The notes: generated by a model from the sequence alone, not told the origin. A stretch of 64,000 bases of DNA from Streptomyces avidinii (GCF_014650695.1 NZ_BMVL01000001.1:269563-333562), one strand, 5' to 3'; shown: positions 44,376 to 52,864, counted from the stretch's first letter. Numbers and translations are program-made.

Positions 44376-44413
44376 GTAACACGGGGTTCACACATGGGCA
44401 ACGGAAGAGAAAT
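44376..44413 (+). promoter_or_regulatory. GlnR-type operator upstream of glnII
   Basis: GTAAC, TTCAC, GCAAC and GAAAT occur at exact 11-base steps (44376, 44387, 44398, 44409), matching the GlnR two-box pattern with one divergent half-site. The site ends 80 bases before glnII. Confidence 0.72.
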
Positions 44414-44493
44414 CGCGGACGGGCACGCTGCGGTCATCACCGCAGCGATGAAGCAGCGACCAGCAGCACCCGCAGAGTCTGAGGATGGGGCCC

Positions 44494-45513
44494 GTGAGCT
44501 ACAAGGCTGAGTACATCTGGATCGACGGCACCGAGCCGACGGCGAAGCTTCGCTCCAAGACGAGGATCCTCGGCGACGGCGACGCGCTGCCGATCTGGGG
44601 CTTCGACGGATCGAGCACGAACCAGGCCGAGGGCCACGCCTCCGACCGCGTGCTCAACCCGGTCTTCTCGTGCCCGGACCCGATCCGCGGCGGCGACAAC
44701 GTCCTGGTCATGTGCGAGGTCCTGAACATCGACATGACCCCGCACGAGTCGAACACGCGCGCGCTGCTGCGCCCGGTCGCCGAGAAGTTCGCCGGCCAGG
44801 AGCCGATCTTCGGCATCGAGCAGGAGTACACGTTCTTCGACGGCATCCGTCCGCTCGGCTTCCCGGTGGGCGGCTTCCCGGCGGCGCAGGGCGGCTACTA
44901 CTGCGGTGTCGGCTCGGACGAGATCTTCGGCCGCGACATCGTCGAGAAGCACCTGGACCACTGCCTCGCGGCGGGCCTGAGCATCTCCGGCATCAACGCC
45001 GAGGTCATGCCCGGGCAGTGGGAGTTCCAGGTCGGCCCCGTGGGCCCGCTGGAGGTCTCCGACCAGCTGTGGATCGCGCGCTGGCTGCTCTACCGCACCG
45101 CCGAGGACTTCAACGTCTCCGCGACGCTGAACCCGAAGCCGGTCAAGGGCGACTGGAACGGCGCGGGTGCGCACACCAACTTCTCGACGAAGGCGATGCG
45201 CGAGGACTACCGCGCGATCATCACCGCGTGCGAGGCGCTGGGCGAGGGCAGCAAGCCGCTCGACCACGTGAAGAACTACGGCGCCGGCATCGACGAGCGC
45301 CTGACGGGTCTGCACGAGACCGCCCCCTGGAACGAGTTCAGCTACGGCGTCTCGGACCGCGGCGCCTCGGTCCGCATCCCGTGGCAGGTGGAGAAGGACG
45401 GCAAGGGCTACATCGAGGACCGCCGTCCGAACGCGAACGTGGACCCGTACGTGGTGACCCGCCTCATCACGGACACCTGCTGCACGGGCCTGGAGAAGGA
45501 GGGCCTGGTCTAG
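44494..45513 (+). CDS. glnII: glutamine synthetase type II
   Basis: 339 residues, eukaryote-like GSII length. YKAEYIWIDGTEPTAKLRSK, WGFDGSSTNQAEG, FGIEQEYTFFD, GINAEVMPGQWEFQVG and GAGAHTNFSTKAM are conserved GSII blocks with the metal and substrate ligands. No adenylylation loop exists in this class. GTG 44494 is chosen (GAGGATGGGG upstream); ATG 44485 is nine bases earlier. Streptomyces commonly carry both glnA and glnII under GlnR control. Confidence 0.97.
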   Translation: MSYKAEYIWIDGTEPTAKLRSKTRILGDGDALPIWGFDGSSTNQAEGHASDRVLNPVFSCPDPIRGGDNVLVMCEVLNIDMTPHESNTRALLRPVAEKFAGQEPIFGIEQEYTFFDGIRPLGFPVGGFPAAQGGYYCGVGSDEIFGRDIVEKHLDHCLAAGLSISGINAEVMPGQWEFQVGPVGPLEVSDQLWIARWLLYRTAEDFNVSATLNPKPVKGDWNGAGAHTNFSTKAMREDYRAIITACEALGEGSKPLDHVKNYGAGIDERLTGLHETAPWNEFSYGVSDRGASVRIPWQVEKDGKGYIEDRRPNANVDPYVVTRLITDTCCTGLEKEGLV

Positions 45514-45615
45514 GACCACGCCCGGCCCACCCGGCCCCCGCCCCACCCGGCACCCGGCCCCGGCCCCCGGCACCGTCCGGCGCCGCCGGGACCGCACACG
45601 GCCGATGACCGACCG

Positions 45616-45655
45616 ACGCCCGCCCGCCCGCCCGACCTCATGGTCCGGCGGGCGT
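45616..45655 (+). terminator. probable terminator after glnII
   Basis: A 9-bp stem ACGCCCGCC/GGCGGGCGT with a 22-base loop, about 100 bases after the glnII stop. Confidence 0.45.
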
Positions 45656-45688
45656 TGCGTTGTCAGTGGCGTGTGGCACGGTGTGGCC

Positions 45689-46018
45689 ATGTTGGCGATC
45701 AAGATCCAGACGGAACGCGGCGAGTCCTACGAACGCCCCGCGCTCGGCGTGCTGTCCGAACTCGTGGAGCGCATCGGCGCGGCCGGGGACCGCTTCGTCA
45801 TCGTCGAGCGGCTCGTCGATGAGCCGGACCTCTACATACAGGTCTGGCACGACGAGGGCGACGACTACCAGTTGGAGCACCGGGACGGGTCGGCGGAGCG
45901 CCACTTCCAGGTGCATCTGCCCACGGCGGCCGAGGTGGTGGAGGTCATGGCGCGCTGGGCCCGCCAGGAGAAGGGCTGGGACGCCGGTCCGGGTTGGCAG
46001 CGGCTGCGTCTTCCCTGA
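45689..46018 (+). CDS. small conserved hypothetical protein
   Basis: 109 acidic residues beginning MLAIKIQTERGESYERPALG, with FVIVERLVDEPDLYIQVWHD and HFQVHLPTAAEVVEVMARWA, a mixed alpha/beta domain. No known motif. ATG 45689 lacks a strong ribosome site but CACGGT lies six bases upstream. Located between glnII and the winged-helix regulator on the same strand. Confidence 0.7.
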   Translation: MLAIKIQTERGESYERPALGVLSELVERIGAAGDRFVIVERLVDEPDLYIQVWHDEGDDYQLEHRDGSAERHFQVHLPTAAEVVEVMARWARQEKGWDAGPGWQRLRLP

Positions 46019-46044
46019 GGTCCCCCGCCCCCGAGGAGTTGGCT

Positions 46045-46072
46045 TTGTCCCGGATTGACAGAGGGGTAGGCT
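46045..46072 (+). promoter_or_regulatory. promoter upstream of the winged-helix regulator region
   Basis: TAGGCT (46067-46072) with TTGTCC 16 bases upstream. Transcription would start near 46079, exactly on a GTG that opens a seven-codon frame. Confidence 0.5.
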
Positions 46073-46078
46073 CGGGAT

Positions 46079-46102
46079 GTGAGATTTCGATCCACAAGGT
46101 GA
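46079..46102 (+). CDS. possible leaderless leader peptide (MRFRSTR)
   Basis: GTG AGA TTT CGA TCC ACA AGG TGA begins exactly at the predicted transcription start of the 46067 promoter. A seven-residue, Arg-rich peptide at the 5' end of a long leader could regulate what follows. Support is positional only. Confidence 0.35.
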   Translation: MRFRSTR

Positions 46103-46146
46103 GACGGAGCCTGCCTCGGGGAGGTGACATCTGCTTGAATGGGGCC

Positions 46147-46266
46147 ATGGCCAGCCATTCGCACACCTCGTCAGGTCGCAGCGACCTCGAGCCTTTCTGG
46201 CCGTCCCGTCAGGATCACGATTACGACCGGGAGTGTTGCCGCGCGAAGAACGCGCCGGCCCTCTAA
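46147..46266 (+). CDS. possible 39-residue small protein in the leader
   Basis: MASHSHTSSGRSDLEPFWPS followed by RQDHDYDRECCRAKNAPAL. About 80 percent of third positions are G or C, typical coding bias, while the other plus frames here lack it. After its stop the bias moves to another frame (46267-46366). No good ribosome site. It could be a small gene, a leader peptide or a remnant. Confidence 0.35.
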   Translation: MASHSHTSSGRSDLEPFWPSRQDHDYDRECCRAKNAPAL

Positions 46267-46381
46267 AGCCTCCGGGACCATCCACCTGACCTTCCCCGAG
46301 GCCTTCGGTCTGCGCGGTATCGACATCGACGACGTACGCACGTCTCCCTGCCGACCACTCGCGTGAAAGAGCTGACCACTC

Positions 46382-46996
46382 ATGGCGAACACCCGCTCCC
46401 TCTCCTCCGCCGCCTCCGCTGCGACCGCTTCCCTGACCTATCCGCCCGGTCCGCGCCACCGGCTCCGTTCCGTTGACCGAGACGAAGTGGCCCGGGTCGT
46501 GGACCTCCTGCCGCCGGGAGCCACCTGGCTGCCCGCGCCGCAGCACACCCTCCCGGCGCTGCCGGGCCAGCCTCCGATGATCGGCTACCTGGTCCTCGTA
46601 CCGGCCGACCAGCAGCCGCCGGTCGCCTTCGCCCCGCAGGCCGTGGCCGCCGCCGTCCAGGCGGCTCCCGTCGGCCGGGTCGCGGACCGGGCCCCGGTCG
46701 CGGCCGGGGCGGGTGACGGCCTGGTCCGCATCGACCCGGCGCAGCGCACCGCCGAGGTCGACGGCCGGGTGCTCGACCTGACGTACCTGGAGTTCGAGCT
46801 GCTGGCCCACCTCGTGCAGCACCCGCACCGGGTGCACAGCCGGGACCAGCTGGTCAACACGGTCTGGGGCTACGGCCACGTCGGCGACGGTCGGACCGTG
46901 GACGTCCACATCGCCCGGCTGCGCCGCAAGCTGGGCACGTCCCACCGCTCCGCCATCCGGACGGTGCGCCGGGTCGGTTACAAGTACGCCCCCTGA
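46382..46996 (+). CDS. winged-helix (OmpR-type output) regulator without receiver
   Basis: 204 residues. The C-terminal 95 residues are a Trans_reg_C winged helix: DLTYLEFELLAHLVQHPHRV, SRDQLVNTVWGYG, RTVDVHIARLRRKLG, IRTVRRVGYKY. The N-terminal 105 residues are Ala/Pro rich with no receiver Asp or other sensor, so activity is not controlled by a normal kinase. A 280-base leader with possible upstream peptides precedes it. Followed by a strong terminator. Confidence 0.88.
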   Translation: MANTRSLSSAASAATASLTYPPGPRHRLRSVDRDEVARVVDLLPPGATWLPAPQHTLPALPGQPPMIGYLVLVPADQQPPVAFAPQAVAAAVQAAPVGRVADRAPVAAGAGDGLVRIDPAQRTAEVDGRVLDLTYLEFELLAHLVQHPHRVHSRDQLVNTVWGYGHVGDGRTVDVHIARLRRKLGTSHRSAIRTVRRVGYKYAP

Positions 46997-47019
46997 GCGG
47001 CCCGTTGACCCGATACGAC

Positions 47020-47056
47020 GGTGGGCCCGTACTCCCTCGGGGAGTACGGGCCCACC
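47020..47056. terminator. strong bidirectional terminator
   Basis: A perfect 16-bp stem GGTGGGCCCGTACTCC with its inverse and a CTCGG loop, between convergent genes. Confidence 0.92.
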
Positions 47057-47108
47057 GCGTGCGTGCGTTCAGCGCCTACCGGCTACCGGCACCCGCAACC
47101 GGCACCGG

Positions 47109-48563
47109 CTACGCCGCCGCGGCCCGGCGGCGGCCCGCGACGAAGCCCAGCAGGACGTCGGCCGCGAGGAAGACGACCAGGCTGATCCCGAGCAGCGGAA
47201 TGAACCAGCCGATCACGGCGGTCACCGCGGCCAGCGGCAGCAGTACGGTCACCGGGAGCCTGCGCCAGGCGCCGCGCGGCTGGGCCCGGCCGACGGACAG
47301 CCGGCGTTCCTTGGTCGGCCGGCGCAGCCACCACATCCGGTAGCCCCAGAAGACGAGGAACATCACGGCGAGGGCGAGCGCGGCCAGTGCGAGCTGGTTG
47401 ACGAGCCCGAAGGTCGTGCCCATGTGGAGGTCGATGCCGAAGCGGGTCATCTTGGCGAGCAGCGGGTAGTCCGCGAAGCGCAGTTCGTCCATGACCCGGG
47501 CGTCCGCGGGGTCGACGGAGGCCGCGTCCAGGTGCACCGGCACCAGCTTGTCCTGCTCCTTGACGACGTACCCCTTGCCCTTGGCGGGCAGGGTCACGCG
47601 GAGCGCCTCGGTGACCCCGGCGGCGCGGGCGGCGTCCACGGCCCGGTCGATGCCGACGTCGGTGGTGGGTGCGGGCGGCGGGGCCATCGGGGTGCCGTCG
47701 GGATTGGTGTGCCCGGCGTGCTCGTCGGAGCCGGAGTCCGCGCCGGCGGTCAGGTTGGCGGAGACGGCGGGGGTGGCCCCGCCGAGGCCGTCCTGGAGCT
47801 GCCCGATGTTCTCGCCGGCGTACTTCGACCAGGTCAGGCCGGTGGCGGAGAGTACGACGAGTCCGGCGACGGCCCACAGGCCGACGGTTCCGTGCCAGGA
47901 GAGGGTGCGGCGGCGGCCGGTGGCCTTGCGGTCCGGGAGGACCAGCTGCGACCTGCGCTTGCGGCGCCGGCCGAGCCACAGGGCGAGCCCGCCGAGCGCG
48001 ACCACCCACATCCAGCTGGCGGCGAGCTCGCTGTAGTTCCGGCCGAACTCGCCGAGCTGGAGGCTGGAGTGGAACTCGCTCAGCCAGGCCCGCAACGGCA
48101 GCGCGTCGCCGACGGTGGCGAGCTGTCCGCGCACCTCGGCCGTATACGGGTCGACGAAGACGGTGAGGGTTTCGCCCTCGGGGAGACCCCGGCTCTCCAT
48201 GATCACCCGGGTGGTGGCCTCGGTGTCGGGGGCGGGCCACACGGACACGACCTCGCCCTCGGGGGCCGCGCCCTTGGCCGCGTCGACCTGGGCGCTGAGC
48301 GGCAGGACGCTGTCGCCGACGCGGGCGACGGTCAGTTCGTCGGAGTAGATGATCGCCTCGGCCTGCCAGGAGGCGGCGTAGAGCAGCCCGGTGGCGGCGG
48401 CGAGGAAGAGCAGCGGGGCGATGAGCAGGCCGGCGTAGAAGTGCAGGCGCAGGAGCAGCGGCCGTACGGCTGCCCAGTTGCCGCCGCGGTCCGTGGCCTT
48501 CTCGGCCGGTTCGGCCGGTTCGGCGTCCTGGGTGCGGACGTCTTGAACCTCGTCAAGAGACAT
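47109..48563 (-). CDS. PepSY-associated transmembrane protein
   Basis: 484 residues. PepSY_TM layout: helix 1 (LHFYAGLLIAPLLFLAAATG), an extracellular PepSY region, helix 2 around SWMWVVALGGLALWLG, then SWHGTVGLWAVAGLVVLSAT, a second PepSY-like region with a His/Met segment (SGSDEHAGHTNPDGTPMAPP), DLHMGTTFGLVNQLALAALA and final helices. Relatives are often linked to iron-siderophore reduction or metal handling. ATG 48563 has AGGA close upstream; ATG 48590 is also in frame. Downstream of the His/Met-rich membrane protein. Confidence 0.88.
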   Translation of the reverse strand: MSLDEVQDVRTQDAEPAEPAEKATDRGGNWAAVRPLLLRLHFYAGLLIAPLLFLAAATGLLYAASWQAEAIIYSDELTVARVGDSVLPLSAQVDAAKGAAPEGEVVSVWPAPDTEATTRVIMESRGLPEGETLTVFVDPYTAEVRGQLATVGDALPLRAWLSEFHSSLQLGEFGRNYSELAASWMWVVALGGLALWLGRRRKRRSQLVLPDRKATGRRRTLSWHGTVGLWAVAGLVVLSATGLTWSKYAGENIGQLQDGLGGATPAVSANLTAGADSGSDEHAGHTNPDGTPMAPPPAPTTDVGIDRAVDAARAAGVTEALRVTLPAKGKGYVVKEQDKLVPVHLDAASVDPADARVMDELRFADYPLLAKMTRFGIDLHMGTTFGLVNQLALAALALAVMFLVFWGYRMWWLRRPTKERRLSVGRAQPRGAWRRLPVTVLLPLAAVTAVIGWFIPLLGISLVVFLAADVLLGFVAGRRRAAAA

Positions 48564-48626
48564 GGGGATCCTAGGTGTTGGCGAAGACATGGGGAGTGGG
48601 CCCCAGGTCTCGCCGCGACGCCGGGA

Positions 48627-49343
48627 TCAGGCGTGGGCGGGTCGGCCGGGGGCCGTGGCGCGTGGGAGCGGGAGGCGTCCGGGTGGCCCGCGGCGCACCA
48701 CGGCGTGGGCGAGCACGGCTCCGCGCAGGCGGCGCGGCCGTTCGTACGGGGTGGGGTGGACGGGCGGGGCCGGTACGGCGGCCGCCCGGGTCCGGACCAG
48801 GGCGAGCGCGCGGGCGAGCGGCCGGGCCGCGTGCAGCGCGGCGGTGGCCAGGACGCGGGCCAGGCGGAAGACTGCGGCCTCGCCGCGCGCGAGCCAGGCG
48901 GCGCAGAGCAGCCCGGCGAGCACGTGCGCGGCGATCATGCCGGCGCCGCCGTGTCCGGCCGTGCCTGCCATGCCCGCCAGGTCGGCCGTGCCGGGGGCCT
49001 CGGCGGCCATGGCGCCCGCGTCCGCGGCGGGCATGTGGTGGTGCCCGTACACCGGGGCGGTGACGGGGGCGGCCGGGTGCTTCGCGGCCGCCCCGCTCCC
49101 CGAGAAGACGAGGTGCAGCACGCCCTGGACACCGAGCACCGCGGTGGTGATGCCCAGGGGGCCCCGGCGCCGCCCGGCGGCGAGCCAGGCGAGCCCGGAG
49201 GTCACCCCGAAAGCACCCAGAAGGCCGAAGAGGGGTAGGTCCGTGCCGGACATGTACGAATGACCCACCGCGCCCAGGGCAACACACATGGCCGCGAAGG
49301 TCGCGGCTCGCGTGGCGCGCATCGGCGCGAATGATTCGAACAT
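48627..49343 (-). CDS. His/Met-rich membrane protein
   Basis: 238 residues, four or five hydrophobic segments. Between the third and fourth is a loop VYGHHHMPAADAGAMAAEAP and GMAGTAGHGGAGM, rich in His and Met and typical of copper-handling proteins. The C-terminus is a long Arg/Pro cytosolic tail. No family recognised. It lies 63 bases upstream of the PepSY gene on the same strand, probably one operon. Confidence 0.72.
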   Translation of the reverse strand: MFESFAPMRATRAATFAAMCVALGAVGHSYMSGTDLPLFGLLGAFGVTSGLAWLAAGRRRGPLGITTAVLGVQGVLHLVFSGSGAAAKHPAAPVTAPVYGHHHMPAADAGAMAAEAPGTADLAGMAGTAGHGGAGMIAAHVLAGLLCAAWLARGEAAVFRLARVLATAALHAARPLARALALVRTRAAAVPAPPVHPTPYERPRRLRGAVLAHAVVRRGPPGRLPLPRATAPGRPAHA

Positions 49344-49406
49344 GGCCGGGACATGTTCGCACGGGCCCCCTCGGGTTCCGCCAGAGGCTTATCCGATCAT
49401 GAGTGG

Positions 49407-49994
49407 ATGAACCCAATTCCATGGGGAGCGGTGTACGCCGGTGGGGTCCAGCTCGGGGCGTACGCACTGGAGCGCTCCGGACCGGCCGAGCGGGAGCGCC
49501 TGCTCCGCGACTGCTCCACAAATGTCGACAATCTTGCCGCCGGGCGCTGGGAGACGCTGCTGAGCAGCGCCCTCGTCGTCGAGGAGCCGATGCCCCTGCC
49601 CTACGCACTGCTGCTGGTCGCGGTGCTCGGCTACGCCGAATACGCGTACGGGGCCTGGTGGGCGGCTGCGGTGTTCCTGTTCGGGCACGCCACGGCGACC
49701 CTCATCGTGTACGGGGCCCTGCGCAGGACGGCCGATGCGGGCACCCGGCGCGCGCTGGACGTGGGGACGAGCTACGGGTTCAACGCGGTGCTCGGCGCCC
49801 TCACCTCGGCCCTGCCGCGCGGGCCGGTCCGCACGGCCGCCCGGGTGGGGCTGCTGGCCCTGGCGGCAGCGCCGGTGGTCCGGCGCGGCCGGACCTTCAC
49901 GGACGTGGGGCACCTGGCCGCGCTCGGGATGGGCGTCGGGGTCTCGCTGGCCCTCGATTGTCTTTCCGGGATGAAACATCCGAAAATTACATGA
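49407..49994 (+). CDS. rhomboid-like membrane protein
   Basis: 195 residues and about six hydrophobic segments. Rhomboid-like pattern: TNVDNLAAGRWETLLSSALV (as in N-L-x2-G-R-x2-TLLTSAF), FGHATATLIVYGAL, GTSYGFNAVLGAL with the likely nucleophile Ser, and FTDVGHLAALGMGVG with the likely His. Whether active is unknown. ATG 49407 is the first workable start. Divergent from the His/Met-rich protein and 39 bases before the phosphatase gene. Confidence 0.7.
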   Translation: MNPIPWGAVYAGGVQLGAYALERSGPAERERLLRDCSTNVDNLAAGRWETLLSSALVVEEPMPLPYALLLVAVLGYAEYAYGAWWAAAVFLFGHATATLIVYGALRRTADAGTRRALDVGTSYGFNAVLGALTSALPRGPVRTAARVGLLALAAAPVVRRGRTFTDVGHLAALGMGVGVSLALDCLSGMKHPKIT

Positions 49995-50032
49995 ACCGAC
50001 CATCACCGTATGACCTCGCTGGAGCCGCCACG

Positions 50033-50827
50033 ATGACCGCCACCCCGTCCACCACCGTCGCCAACCTCCGCGACCTCGGCGGCACCCCGCTCCCCGGCGG
50101 CCGCACCGTCCGGCCCGGCCTGGTCCTGCGCTCCGGCCAGCTCGACCGGCTCGACCTCGATGCCGACCCGGTGGTGGCCGCGCTCGGCCTGCGTACCGTC
50201 ATCGACTTCCGGACCGACACCGAGCGCACCGACCACCCCGACCGGATACCCGCCGGGGCACGGCTCCTGATCGGCGACGTCCTCGCCGACAAGCTGAACT
50301 CCGCCAGGATGCCCGCCGCGGTGCAGCTCAAGGACCTGCTGTCCGACCCGGCCGTGGCCGAGGAGCACCTGGGCGGCGGCCGGGTGCAGGCGCTCTTCGC
50401 CGACACCTACCGGTCCTTCGTGAACACCGGCTCGGCGCAGGCCGCGTACCGGATGCTGCTCACCGAGGCCGCCGCCGCCGACGCGGGCCCGCTGCTGTTC
50501 CACTGCACGGCCGGCAAGGACCGTACCGGTTGGGGCGCGACGATCGTGCTGGCACTCCTCGGCGCGGACGACGACACGCTGATGGCCGAGTACCTGTCCG
50601 TCAATCCGGCGGTCAAGCAGGCCTTCGCCCCGATGATCGAGGGTTTCACGGCGGCGGGCGGCGACCCGGACATCGCGCTCGCGCTGATCGGGGTCTTCCC
50701 CTTCTACCTGCAGGCGGCGCTGGACGAGGTCGAGACGCGGTACGGCTCCATGGAGAAGTACGTGCGCGAGGGGCTCGGCGTCTCCGACGAGACGGTCGAG
50801 GCGCTGCGCGCCCGTCTGGTGGCCTGA
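50033..50827 (+). CDS. tyrosine-protein phosphatase (PTP family)
   Basis: 264 residues. The active-site loop is FHCTAGKDRTG with Cys158 and Arg; ANLRDLGGTPLPGGRTVRPG and TVIDFRTDTERTDHPDRIP are the usual upstream blocks of this secreted/soluble bacterial PTP group (Y_phosphatase3). It dephosphorylates tyrosine or phosphoinositide-type substrates; target unknown. ATG 50033 has GGAG eight bases upstream; ATG 49991 would add 14 residues. Probably co-transcribed with the rhomboid-like gene. Confidence 0.92.
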   Translation: MTATPSTTVANLRDLGGTPLPGGRTVRPGLVLRSGQLDRLDLDADPVVAALGLRTVIDFRTDTERTDHPDRIPAGARLLIGDVLADKLNSARMPAAVQLKDLLSDPAVAEEHLGGGRVQALFADTYRSFVNTGSAQAAYRMLLTEAAAADAGPLLFHCTAGKDRTGWGATIVLALLGADDDTLMAEYLSVNPAVKQAFAPMIEGFTAAGGDPDIALALIGVFPFYLQAALDEVETRYGSMEKYVREGLGVSDETVEALRARLVA

Positions 50828-50918
50828 CCCCGGCCCGCGACCGGCTCCGCACCGGCGACCGGCGACCGGGGAACCGGGGAACCGGTGACCATCCGACGAT
50901 TCGCTCGTTCTGCTGAAC

Positions 50919-52859
50919 GTGACTGCGCCGGATACCGCCACCCGCCCCATCCCTCCCGTGTCTCCCGTGCCGCCGGACGTCGAGCAGGCCGAAGCCGCCA
51001 TCGTCGAGCACTACCCCCGGCTGGTGCGGCTCGCCTATCTGGTGCTGCCGCCCGCACTCGGCCGCAACCGGCGGGTGCTCACCGCCCACTCGCTGGTCCA
51101 GCGGGCACTGCCGCGGGGGCGGCGGGACGCGGGGGCTGCCGCGGCCGCCGTGCAGGGCGGGGTGCCGGGGCAGCGGGGCGGCGCGGACGACTCCGGGTAC
51201 GGCTACGTCCGGCTGCGGGTGCTGCGAGCCGCCCTGGAGGCGGGGCTCCCGCTGACCTTCCGGGCGCTGCCCCGGCGGGCGCAGCTCCCGCCGGTGCTCC
51301 CCCAGGTGTGGGGGCTGCGGCTGTTCCCGCGCTCGGGCGGGGCCGAGGAGCTCGCCCTCGACCAGTGGCTGGCCACCCTCGACGGGCCGGGGCGGGCCGC
51401 CTGCGTCCTGCGGGCGCTGGAGCGGCTGCCCGAACCGGAGGTGCTCCGGGTGCTCGACGACGCCGGGGTCCCGGATCCGGCCGCCGCGGTCCGGGAGTCC
51501 GGGGATCCGGCGAACGACGCCCTGTTCACCTCCCCCGAGTTCGACCCGTGCGTGCTCCAGGCCCGGCCCACCGACCTGCTGCGGCGGCGCCGCCTCGGGC
51601 GGGCCGCGCTGGCCGCCGGGGCCGCCCTCGCGATCTGCGGGGCGCTGCTCGCGCTGCCGGGCGGGGGCTGGGGCTCGGACGGGGCCGCCGCCCCGCTGTA
51701 CGCGCGCAACGCCGTGGCCGAGCAGGCCCTGGATCCCGGGAAGCTGGTCCGGGCCGCGCCCACCCTCTGGCACACCTCCTCCCGTACGGACTTCTCCACC
51801 TGGCCCGCCCGCGGCGACCGCGCCGCCGACACGGAGCTGCTGCGCAGGGCGCTGGCCGTCTGGGCCCGGCCCGGTCCGTCGGTGGTCACCTCGGCGACTC
51901 CGGGCACGCCCGCGGGGCCGCCGATGGGACCGGCGCAGCTGCTGTTCGCGGGCGCCGTGGACCAGGCCGTCGTGGTCCTGATGTACGACGGCCTGCGCGT
52001 GGTCCGCTATGCCGAACCGCGGACCGGGACCGCGGGCGCCGCGCTCGACTTCGCCCGCACGGACGGCGCCTCGGCGGACACCGCGACCGCGCTGGTGCTC
52101 AGCCGGGTCGACGGCAACGTCCGCTATCTCACCGCGCCCTGGGTGACCGGCGCCGCGCTGCGGGACCTGCTCAAGCCGGCCGTCCCGGCGGTGGTGCTGA
52201 AGTCGGCCCCGGACGGGGTGACGCCGCCGGTGGCGAGCCCCGCTCCGGCGGGCAGCTGCACGGGCTGGAACGCGCTGGCCCTGACGGGCGACGGCGCCAC
52301 CCGGCTGATCACCGACCTCGGTGAACTGACCCCGGCCCGGCTGACGTCGGGCGCGCCGGGCGCGGAGCGCGATGTGACGGAGGCCGCCGAGCTCGGGGAC
52401 TGGGCGCGGATCGCCTGCCTGCTGCCCGCGGTCCGCTCGCACGGGGTGCGTACGGTCAACGCCTGGACGTACGCGAAGCAGCCGCTGCCGGAGGGCGACG
52501 GGACGGCGGCCTGGCTCTGCACGCGGGCCGAGACCTGGCAGGGCGCGGCGGACCGGGTGCAGGCGCAGTTCCTGGCCCCGGGTGCCCCGATGGCGGCGCA
52601 GGCGGCCCGGTCGGAGGGGTCCGCGGCGTGCGGACCGCGCGAGCCGCGGGTGCTGGCGGGCGTGCTGTGGAAGTCGCGGGCCGGCCAGTGGTACGTACTG
52701 GCGGCGGGCAGTGCGCAGTTCGCCTCGCTCTCGGTGTCGGGCGGCGGGGTGAGCGGTTCGGCGAACGGCAACCGGCTGGCGGTGAAGGCGCAGGCGGGTG
52801 CCCAGGTGGACCTGTCGGGCAAGCTGACGGACGGGACCAAGGCGGGCGTGCTGCGGTAG
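50919..52859 (+). CDS. large single-helix membrane protein with sigma-factor-like N-terminus
   Basis: 646 residues. The N-terminal 200 (AAIVEHYPRLVRLAYLVLPP, LDGPGRAACVLRALERLPEP) look like a degenerate sigma-70 region 2/4 pair. A basic stop-transfer RRRRLGRAALAAGAALAICG and one helix follow near 225-250, and about 390 residues lie outside, with Cys in SCTGWNALAL, RIACLLPAV, WLCTRAE and SAACGPRE. Function unknown; the layout suggests a cytosolic module coupled to an external sensor. GTG 50919 has no clear ribosome site. The 90 bases upstream hold short GACCGG/GAACCGG repeats. Confidence 0.75.
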   Translation: MTAPDTATRPIPPVSPVPPDVEQAEAAIVEHYPRLVRLAYLVLPPALGRNRRVLTAHSLVQRALPRGRRDAGAAAAAVQGGVPGQRGGADDSGYGYVRLRVLRAALEAGLPLTFRALPRRAQLPPVLPQVWGLRLFPRSGGAEELALDQWLATLDGPGRAACVLRALERLPEPEVLRVLDDAGVPDPAAAVRESGDPANDALFTSPEFDPCVLQARPTDLLRRRRLGRAALAAGAALAICGALLALPGGGWGSDGAAAPLYARNAVAEQALDPGKLVRAAPTLWHTSSRTDFSTWPARGDRAADTELLRRALAVWARPGPSVVTSATPGTPAGPPMGPAQLLFAGAVDQAVVVLMYDGLRVVRYAEPRTGTAGAALDFARTDGASADTATALVLSRVDGNVRYLTAPWVTGAALRDLLKPAVPAVVLKSAPDGVTPPVASPAPAGSCTGWNALALTGDGATRLITDLGELTPARLTSGAPGAERDVTEAAELGDWARIACLLPAVRSHGVRTVNAWTYAKQPLPEGDGTAAWLCTRAETWQGAADRVQAQFLAPGAPMAAQAARSEGSAACGPREPRVLAGVLWKSRAGQWYVLAAGSAQFASLSVSGGGVSGSANGNRLAVKAQAGAQVDLSGKLTDGTKAGVLR

Positions 52860-52864
52860 CAGCC

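Noticed and set aside
46055..46060. TTGACA as a -35 box
   Set aside because: It lies only six bases before TAGGCT, far too close to act with that -10, and no other -10 fits at 17 bases.
46139..46366. A 75-codon frame as a single gene upstream of the winged-helix regulator
   Set aside because: Its first half has many A/T third positions, unlike real genes here; only the second half looks coding. Kept as part of a finding instead.
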